A stretch of 64,000 nt of DNA from Colletes latitarsis. Taxonomy: Eukaryota > Arthropoda > Insecta > Hymenoptera > Colletidae. A program made the translations under genes and the position numbers. Positions within the stretch are counted from its first letter, which is position 1. Every line of letters starts with the position of its first letter. Under the pieces are notes generated by a model, which saw only the letters and a program-made list of their open reading frames with translations, had not been told where the DNA came from and ran no database searches. Shown here in pieces: positions 55,052-64,000 of this stretch. The stretch is taken from positions 16,431,501-16,495,500 of the forward strand of contig NC_135137.1 in NCBI RefSeq assembly GCF_051014445.1, read 5' to 3'.

Positions 55052-58000
55052 GCGCATGTTAGGTCTAGGATAGGTCTGAGGTTTGCTCTCATCAGGCTCA
55101 TACATTCACATTTTCCGCATACTTGTTGGCCAGATCCCGGGCTTTTTCGGGTTTGGATCACGTGGTAATGTGGTATCACAATGAAACAGTCTACTAAACC
55201 TGGTTTCGATCAATATTTTAGAGGATAACGCATGTTAGGTCTAGGTTAGGTCTTGGATTTGCACTCATCAGGCTCATACTTTCGCATATTTCTCATACTT
55301 GATGGCCATATGCTGGGCTTTTTTTGGATTGGATCACGTAGTAATGTGGTACCACACTGAAACAATCCATTGAACCTGGTTTCGATCAATATTTTAGAGG
55401 ATAACGCTTGTTAGGTCTAGGTTAGGTCTTGGATTTGCTCTCATCAGGTTCATACTTTCGCACATTTCACATACTTGATGGCCAGTTTCAGGGCTTTTTC
55501 TGGTTGGGATCACATAGTAATGTGGTTCCACACTGAAAGAGTCCATTAAACCTGGTTTCGATCTATATTTTAGAGGATAACGCATGTTAGGTCTAGGTTA
55601 GGTCTTGGATTTGCACTCATCAGGCTCATACTTTCGCAAATTTCTTATACTTGATGGCCAGATCCTGGGCTTTTACTGGTTTCGATCACGTAGTAATGTG
55701 GTACCACACTGACACAGTCGACTAAACCTGGTCTCGATCAATATTTTAGAGGATAACGCATGTTAGGTCTAGGTTAGGTCTTGGATTTGCTCTCATCAGG
55801 CTCATACTTTGGCATTCTTCACGTACTTGTTGAACAGATCCTTTGCTTTTTCTGGTTTGGAACACATAGAAATGTGGTACCACACTGAAACAGTCAATTA
55901 AACCTGGTTTCGATCAATATTTTAGAGGATAACGCATGTTAGGTCTAGGTTTGGTCTTGGATTTGCTCTCATCAGGCTTATACTTTCGCATATTTCTCGT
56001 ACTTGATGGCCAGATTCTTGGCTTTTTCTTGTTTGGATCACGTAAAAATGTGGTACCACACTGAAACAGTCCATTAAACCTGGTTTCGATCAATATTTTA
56101 GAGGATAACGCATGTTAGGTCTAGGTCAGGTCTTGGGTTTGCAATCATCAGGCTCATACTTTCGCATATTTCTCATACTTGATGGCCAGATCCTGGGCTT
56201 TTTCTGGTTTGGATCACGTAGTAATGTGGTTCCACACTGAAACAGTCCATTAAACCTGGTTTCGATCTATATTTTAGTGGATAACGCATGCTAGGTCTAG
56301 GTTAGGTCTGGGATTTGTTCTCATCAGGCTCATACTTTCGCAAATTTCTTATACTTGATGGCCAGATCCTGGGCTTTTTCTGGTTTGGATCACGTAGTAA
56401 TGTGGTACCACACTGAAACAGTCCATTAAACCTGGTTTCGATCAATATTTTAGAGGATTACGCATGTTAGGTCTAGGTTAGGTCTGGGATTTGCTCTCAT
56501 CAGGCTCATACTTTCGCACATTTCTCATACTTGATGGCCAGTTTCAGGGCTTTTTCTGGTTGGGATCACATAGTAATGTGGTTCCACACTGAAACAGTCC
56601 ATTAAACCTGGTTTCGATCAATATTTTAGAGGATAACGCATGTTAGGTCTAGGTTAGGTCTTGGATTTGCTCTCATCAGGCTCATACTTTGGTATTCTTC
56701 ACATACTTGTTGAACAGATCCTTTGCTTTTTCTGGTTTGGAACACATAGAAATGTGGTACCACACTGAAACAGTCAATTAAACCTGGTTTCGATCAATAT
56801 TTTAGAGGATAACGCATGTTAGGTCTAGGTTTGGTCTTGGATTTGCTCTCATCAGGCTTATACTTTCGCATATTTCTCGTACTTGATGGCCAGATTCTGG
56901 GCTTCTTCTTGTTTGGATCACGTAAAAATGTGGTAGCACACTGAAACAGTCCATTAAACCTGGTTTCGATCAATATTTTAGAGGATAACGCATGTTAGGT
57001 CTAGGTCAGGCCTTGGGTTTGCACTCATCAGGCTCATACTTTCGCATATTTCTCATACTTGATGGCGAGATCCTGGGCTTTTTCTGGTTTGGGTCACGTA
57101 GTAATGTGGTTCCACACCGAAACAGTCCATTAAACCTGGTTTCGATCTGTATTTTAGTGGATAACGCATGCTAGGTCTAGGTTAGGTCTGGGATTTGACC
57201 TCATTAGGGTCATACTTTCGCAGTTTTAACATACATGTTGACCTGATAGAGTGTTTTTTTCTGGTATGGATCACGTAAAAATGTGGTACCACACTGAAAC
57301 AGTCCATTAAACCTGGTTTGGATCAATATTTTAGAGGATAACGCATGTCAGGTCTATGTTAGGTCTGGGATTTGCTCTCATCAGGCTCACACTTTCGCAT
57401 ATTTCTCATACTTGATGATCAGATTCTGGGCTTTTTCTGGTTTGGATCACGCAGTAATGTGGTACCACACTGAAACAGTCTATAAAACCTGGTTTCGATG
57501 AATATTTTAGAGGACAACGAATGTTAGGTCTAGGTTGGGTCTTGGATTTGCTCTCATCTGGCTCATACTTTCGCATATTTCTCATACTTGATGTACAGAT
57601 ACTGGGCTTTTTCTGGTTTGGATCACGTAGTAATGTGGTACCACACTGAAACAGTCTATTAATCCTGGTTTCGATCAATATTTTAGAGGATAACGCATGT
57701 TAGGTCTAGGTCAGGTCTTGGGTTTGCACTCATCAGGCTCATACTTTCGCATATTTCCCATACTTGATGGCCAGATCATGGGCTTTTTCTGATTTGGATC
57801 ACGTAGTAATGTGGTTTCACACTGAAACAGTCCATTAAACCTGGTTTCGATCTATATTTTAGTGGATAACGCATGCTAGGTCTAGGTTAGGTCTGGGATT
57901 TGACCTCATTAGGGTCATACTTTCGCAGTTTTAACATACATGTTGACCTGATAGAGTGTTTTTTTCTGGTATGGATCACGTAAAAATGTGGTACCACACT

Positions 58001-58629
58001 GAAACAGTCCATTAAACCTGGTTTCGATCAATATTTTAGAGGATAACGCATGTTAGGTCTAGGTTAGGTCTTGGATTTGCACTCATCAGCCTCATACATT
58101 CGCATATTTCTCATACTTGATGGCCAGATCCTGGGCTTTTCCTGGTTTGGATCACGCAGTAATGTGATACCTCACTGAAACAGTCTGTTGAACCTGGTTT
58201 CGATGAATATTTTAGAGGACAACGCATGTTAGGTCTAGGTTGGGTCTTGGATTTGCTCTCATCTGGCTCATACTTTCGCATATTTCTCATACTTGATGTA
58301 CAGATACTGGGCTTTTTCTGGTTTGGATCACGTAGTAATGTGGTACCACACTGAAACAGTCTATTAATCCTGGTTTCGAACAATATTTTAGAGGATAGCG
58401 CATGTTAGGTCTAGGATAGGTCTGAGGTTTGCTCTCATCAGGCTCATACATTCACATTTTCCGCATACTTGTTGGCCAGATCCCGGGCTTTTTCGGGTTT
58501 GGATCACGTGGTAATGTGGTATCACAATGAAACAGTCTACTAAACCTGGTTTCGAACAATATTTTAGAGGATAACGCATGTTAGGTCTAGGTTAGGTCTT
58601 GGATTTGCACTCATCAGGCTCATACTTTA
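55052..58629. repeat. 19-monomer higher-order unit, copy 2 plus a short run-on
   Basis: Second copy of the 3,346-bp unit. Similarity at that offset continues to about 58,629, where CATACTTTAGCAAATTTC replaces CATACTTTCGCATATTTC. A third, partial repetition of its end (about 57,781-58,629) occurs at about 61,127-61,975, again 3,346 bp away, while the sequence between is different. Confidence 0.85.
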
Positions 58630-61600
58630 GCAAATTTCTTATACTTGATGGCCAGATCCTGGGCTTTTACTGGTTTCGATCACGTAGTAATGTGGTACCA
58701 CACTGAAACAGTCGACTAAACCTGGTCTCGATCAATATTTTACAGAATAACGCATGTTAGGTCTAGGTTAGGTCTTGGATTTGCTCTCATCAGGCTCATA
58801 CTTTGGCATTCTTCACGTACTTGTTGAACAGATCCTTTGCTTTTTCTGGTTTGGAACACATAGAAATGTGGTACCACACTGAAACAGTCAATTAAACCTG
58901 GTTTCGATCAATATTTTTGAGGATAACGCATGTTAGGTCTAGGTCAGGTCTTGGGTTTGCACTCATCAGGCTCATACTTTCGCATATTTCTCATACTTGA
59001 TGGCCAGATCCTGGGCTTTTTCTGGTTTGGATCAGGTAGTAATGTGGTTCCACACTGAAACAGTCCATTAAACCTGGTTTCGATCTATATTTTAGTGGAT
59101 AACGCATGCTAGGTCTAGGTTAGGTCTGGGATTTGACCTCATTAGGGTCATACTTTCGCAGTTTTAACATACATGTTGACCTGATAGAGTGTTTTTTTCT
59201 GGTATGGATCACGTAAAAATGTGGTACCACACTGAAACAGTCCATTAAACCTGGTTTCGATCAATATTTTAGAGGATAACGCATGTCAGGTCTATGTTAG
59301 GTCTGGGATTTGCTCTCATCAGGGTCACACTTTCGCATATTTCTCATACTTGATGATCAGATTCTGGGCTTTTTCTGGTTTGGATCACGCAGTAATGTGG
59401 TACCACACTGAAACAGTCTATAAAACCTGGTTTCGATGAATATTTTAGAGGACAACGAATGTTAGGTCTATGTTAGGTCTTGGATTTACTCTCATCAGGC
59501 TTATACTTTCGCATGTTTCTCATACTTGATGGCCAGAACCTGGGCTTTTTCTGATTTGGACCACGCAGTAATGTGGTACCACACTGAAACAGTCCATTAA
59601 ACCTGCTTTCGATCAATATTTTAGAGGATAACGCATGTTAGGTCTAGGTTAGGTCTTCGATTTGCACTCATCAGGCTCATACTTTCGCATATTTCGCAAA
59701 CTCGTTGACCAGATCCTGGGCTTTTTCTCGATTGGATCACGTGGTAATGTGGTACCACACTGAAGCAGTCAATTAAACCTATTCTGGGTCAACATTTCAA
59801 AGGATAACGCATGTTAGGTCTATGTTAGGTCTGGGATTTACTCTCATCAGGCTTATACTTCCGCATATTTCTCACACTTGATGGCCAGATAATGGGCCTT
59901 TTTTGGTTTGGATCACGTAGTAATGTGGTACCACACTGAAACAGTCGATTAAACCTGGTTTCGGTCAATATTTTAGAGGATAACGCATGTTAGGTCTAGG
60001 TTAGGTCTGGGATAAGCTCTCATCAGGCTCATACTTTTGCATATTTCTCATACTTGATGGCCAGATTCTGGGCTTTTTCTGGTTTGGATCACGTAGTAAT
60101 GTGGTACCACACTGAAGCAGTCTATTAAACCTGGTTTCGAACAATATTTTAGAGGATAACGCATGTTAGGTCTGGGATAGGTCTGAGGTTAGCTGTCATC
60201 AGGCTCATACATTCACATTTTCCGCATACTTGTTGGCCAGATCCCGGGCTTTTTCGGGTTTGCATCACGTGGTAATGTGGCATCACAATGAAACAGTCTA
60301 CTAAACCTGGTTTCGATCAATATTTTAGAGGATAACGCATGTTAGGTCTAGGTTAGGTCTTGGATTTGCACTCATCAGGCTCATACTTTCGCATATTTCT
60401 CATACTTGATGGCCAGATTCTGGGCTTTTTTTGGTTTGAATCACGTAGTAATGTGGTACCACACTGAAACAGTCGACTAAACCTGGTCTCGATCAATATT
60501 TTAGAGGATAACGCATGTTAGGTCTAGGTTAGGTCTTGGATTTGCTCTCATCAGGCTCATACTTTGGCATTCTTCACATACTTGTTGAACAGATCCTTTG
60601 CTTTTTCTGGTTTGCAACACATAGAAATGTGGTACCACACTGAAACAGTCAATTAAACCTGGTTTCGATCAATATTTTAGAGGATAACGCATGTTAGGTC
60701 TAGGTTTGGTCTTGGATTTGCTCTCATCAGGCTTATACTTTCGCATATTTCTCGTACTTGATGGCCAGATTCTGGGCTTTTTCTTGTTTGGATCACGTAA
60801 AAATGTGGTACCACACTGAAACAGTCTATTAAACCTGGTTTCGATCAATATTTTAGAGGATAACGCATGTTAGGTCTAGGTTGGGTCTTGGATTTGCTCT
60901 CATCTGGCTCATACTTTCGCATATTTCTCATACTTGATGTACAGATACTGGGCTTTTTCTGGTTTGGATCACGTAGTAATGTGGTACCACACTGAAACAG
61001 TCTATTAATCCTGGTTTCGAACAATATTTTAGAGGATAGCGCATGTTAGGTCTAGGATAGGTCTGAGGTTTGCTCTCATCAGGCTCATCCATTCACATTT
61101 TCCGCATACTTGTTGGCCAGATCCCGGGCTTTTTCTGATTTGGATCACGTAGTAATGTGGTTTCACACTGAAACAGTCCATTAAACCTGGTTTCGATCTA
61201 TATTTTAGTGGATAACGCATGCTAGGTCTAGGTTAGGTCTGGGATTTGACCTCATTAGGGTCATACTTTCGCAGTTTTAACATACATGTTGACCTGATAG
61301 AGTGTTTTTTTCTGGTATGGATCACGTAAAAATGTGGTACCACACTGAAACAGTCCATTAAACCTGGTTTCGATCAATATTTTAGAGGATAACGCATGTT
61401 AGGTCTAGGTTAGGTCTTGGATTTGCACTCATCAGCCTCATACATTCGCATATTTCTCATACTTGATGGCCAGATCCTGGGCTTTTCCTGGTTTGGATCA
61501 CGCAGTAATGTGATACCTCACTGAAACAGTCTATTGAACCTGGTTTCGATGAATATTTTAGAGGACAACGCATGTTAGGTCTAGGTTGGGTCTTGGATTT

Positions 61601-62744
61601 GCTCTCATCTGGCTCATACTTTCGCATATTTCTCATACTTGATGTACAGATACTGGGCTTTTTCTGGTTTGGATCACGTAGTAATGTGGTACCACACTGA
61701 AACAGTCTATTAATCCTGGTTTCGAACAATATTTTAGAGGATAGCGCATGTTAGGTCTAGGATAGGTCTGAGGTTTGCTCTCATCAGGCTCATACATTCA
61801 CATTTTCCGCATACTTGTTGGCCAGATCCCGGGCTTTTTCGGGTTTGGATCACGTGGTAATGTGGTATCACAATGAAACAGTCTACTAAACCTGGTTTCG
61901 AACAATATTTTAGAGGATAACGCATGTTAGGTCTAGGTTAGGTCTTGGATTTGCACTCATCAGGCTCATACTTTCGCATATTTCCCATACTTGATGGCCA
62001 GATGCTGGGCTTTTCTTGGTTTGGATCACGTAGTAATGTGGTACCACACTGAAACAATCCATTGAACCTGGTTTCGACCAATATTTTAGAGGATAACGCA
62101 TGTTAGGTCTAGGTTAGGTCTGGGATTTGCTCTCATCAGGCTCATACTTTCGCACATTTCTCATACTTGATGGCCAGTTTCAGGGCTTTTTCTGGTTGGG
62201 ATCACATAGTAATGTGGTTCCACACTGAAAGAGTCCATTAAACCTGGTTTCGATCTATATTTTAGAGGATAACGCATGTTAGGTCTAGGTTAGGTCTGGG
62301 ATTTGACCTCATTAGGGTCATACTTTCGCAGTTTTAACATACATGTTGACCTGATAGAGTGTTTTTTTCTGGTATGGATCACGTAAAAATGTGGTACCAC
62401 ACTGAAACAGTCGACTAAACCTGGTCTCGATCAACATTTTAGAGGATAACGCATGTTAGGTCTAGGTTAGGTCTTGGATTTGCTCTCATCAGGCTCATAC
62501 TTTGGCATTCTTCACGTACTTGTTGAACAGATCCTTTGCTTTTTCTGGTTTGGAACACATAGAAATGTGGTACCACACTGAAACAGTCAATTAAACCTGG
62601 TTTCGATCAATATTTTTGAGGATAACGCATGTTAGGTCTAGGTCAGGTCTTGGGTTTGCACTCATCAGGCTCATACTTTCGCATATTTCTCATACTTGAT
62701 GGCCAGATCCTGGGCTTTTTCTGGTTTGGATCAGGTAGTAATGT

Positions 62745-64000
62745 GGTTCCACACTGAAACAGTCCATTAAACCTGGTTTCGATCTATATTTTAGTGGATA
62801 ACGCATGCTAGGTCTAGGTTAGGTCTGGGATTTGACCTCATTAGGGTCATACTTTCGCAGTTTTAACATACATGTTGACCTGATAGAGTGTTTTTTTCTG
62901 GTATGGATCACGTAAAAATGTGGTACCACACTGAAACAGTCCATTAAACCTGGTTTCGATCAATATTTTAGAGGATAACGCATGTTAGGTCTAGGTTAGG
63001 TCTTGGATTTGCACTCATCAGCCTCATACATTCGCATATTTCTCATACTTGATGGCCAGATCCTGGGCTTTTCCTGGTTTGGATCACGCAGTAATGTGAT
63101 ACCTCACTGAAACAGTCTGTTGAACCTGGTTTCGATGAATATTTTAGAGGACAACGCATGTTAGGTCTAGGTTGGGTCTTGGATTTGCTCTCATCTGGCT
63201 CATACTTTCGCATATTTCTCATACTTGATGTACAGATACTGGGCTTTTTCTGGTTTGGATCACGTAGTAATGTGGTACCACACTGAAACAGTCTATTAAT
63301 CCTGGTTTCGAACAATATTTTAGAGGATAGCGCATGTTAGGTCTAGGATAGGTCTGAGGTTTGCTCTCATCAGGCTCATACATTCACATTTTCCGCATAC
63401 TTGTTGGCCAGATCCCGGGCTTTTTCGGGTTTGGATCACGTGGTAATGTGGTATCACAATGAAACAGTCTACTAAACCTGGTTTCGAACAATATTTTAGA
63501 GGATAACGCATGTTAGGTCTAGGTTAGGTCTTGGATTTGCACTCATCAGGCTCATACTTTAGCAAATTTCTTATACTTGATGGCCAGATCCTGGGCTTTT
63601 ACTGGTTTCGATCACGTAGTAATGTGGTACCACACTGAAACAGTCGACTAAACCTGGTCTCGATCAATATTTTACAGGATAACGCATGTTAGGTCTAGGT
63701 TAGGTCTTGGATTTGCTCTCATCAGGCTCATACTTTGGCATTCTTCACGTACTTGTTGAACAGATCCTTTGCTTTTTCTGGTTTGGAACACATAGAAATG
63801 TGGTACCACACTGAAACAGTCAATTAAACCTGGTTTCGATCAATATTTTTGAGGATAACGCATGTTAGGTCTAGGTCAGGTCTTGGGTTTGCACTCATCA
63901 GGCTCATACTTTCGCATATTTCTCATACTTGATGGCCAGATCCTGGGCTTTTTCTGGTTTGGATCAGGTAGTAATGTGGCTCCACACTGAAACAGTCCAT
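62745..64000. repeat. Copy of 57,813-59,068 (offset 4,932 bp, 28 monomers)
   Basis: The last 1.25 kb of the window repeats 57,813-59,068 almost exactly, including the CTTTAGCAAATTTC and CTTTGGCATTCTTCACG monomers. One visible mismatch is GTGGCTCC at about 63,978 against GTGGTTCC. The copy continues past the window edge. The CTTTGGCATTC monomer pair at 62,500 and 63,733 also shows a 1,233-bp (seven-monomer) offset. Confidence 0.82.

Larger units (their letters stand above)
4308..64000. repeat. 176-bp tandem satellite array, about 337-340 monomers
   Basis: The anchor CTCATACTTTCGC recurs at 4,312, 4,489, 4,665 and so on to 63,551, with an average spacing close to 175.8 bp. Each monomer reads in order: CTCATACTTTCGCAT, a GGCCAGAT block, CTGGGCTTTTTCTGGTTTGG, ATCACGTAGTAATG, the TGTGGTACCACA dyad, CTGAAACAGTC, TTAAACCTGGTTTCGATC, AATATTTTAGAGGATAACGC, a doubled GTTAGGTCT word, then GGATTTGC and CTCATCAGG. 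The array runs unbroken to the right edge, with no gene or other transposon inside it. Monomers differ by scattered substitutions and fall into recurrent classes. The period is close to nucleosome plus linker length, as in many centromeric satellites; I do not recognise a named family. Open minus-strand frames here are repeat by-products. Confidence 0.97.

Noticed and set aside
8033..63511. Many minus-strand open frames of 60-120 codons with near-identical translations (MRYPLKY..., MSLMSANPRPN..., MIETRINRLFQC...)
   Set aside because: They recur once per monomer or per two monomers, start and stop at the same monomer positions, and vary with each satellite substitution. The 176-bp period is not a multiple of three, so a frame changes phase at each monomer. 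No domain, codon bias or start context supports coding.
4308..64000. CRISPR-like array
   Set aside because: The unit is about 176 bp and repeats throughout its length, with no short repeat plus unique spacer pattern and no cas genes; the flanking LINE is eukaryotic.
4308..64000. Telomeric (TTAGG)n tract
   Set aside because: TTAGG occurs only as two words inside each monomer; there is no uninterrupted pentanucleotide array.

Overview
The window looks like insect (or other arthropod) heterochromatin. It has two parts. Bases 1 to about 4,307 hold a GC-rich non-LTR retrotransposon (LINE) of the R1/TRAS/SART type on the minus strand. Bases about 4,308 to 64,000 are one uninterrupted tandem satellite array with a period near 176 bp, about 337-340 monomers. 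No cellular protein gene, rRNA, tRNA, CRISPR array or prokaryotic feature is supported.

The retrotransposon reads from right to left. From 4,307 to 3,922 there is a 5' leader with a strong nested hairpin. ORF1 (gag-like, three C-terminal zinc knuckles) runs 3,921-2,184. ORF2 (APE-type endonuclease followed by reverse transcriptase) runs from 2,184 past the left window edge. ORF1 and ORF2 overlap in a TAATG stop/restart arrangement. The coding potential is broken by at least four frame changes, two of them in or beside homopolymer runs, so this copy is probably inactive unless the assembly carries indel errors. Catalytic motifs (endonuclease GDFN and SDH, RT YADD) are still present. The 3' end of ORF2, the 3' UTR and the left flank lie outside the window.

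The satellite starts abruptly where the leader ends. Every monomer carries a dyad centred on GTGGTACCAC, a GATCAATATTTTAGAGG block and a doubled GTTAGGTCT word. At least five monomer classes are interspersed. The left edge (about 4.3-8 kb) is heterogeneous and includes one monomer with a 105-bp deletion. Further right the array is built from nested higher-order duplications: 8 monomers (offset 1,407 bp), 5 monomers (881 bp), 31 monomers (5,460 bp, almost identical copies), 19 monomers (3,346 bp) and 28 monomers (4,932 bp). This is the pattern expected from unequal exchange and gene conversion in a centromeric or pericentromeric satellite; that location is inferred. Minus-strand open frames of 60-120 codons across the array are by-products of the repeat, not genes.

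I did not find a new enzymatic or defence system. The most interesting material is the repeat architecture, the conserved palindrome, the TTAGG-containing sub-repeat and the structured leader of the retroelement.
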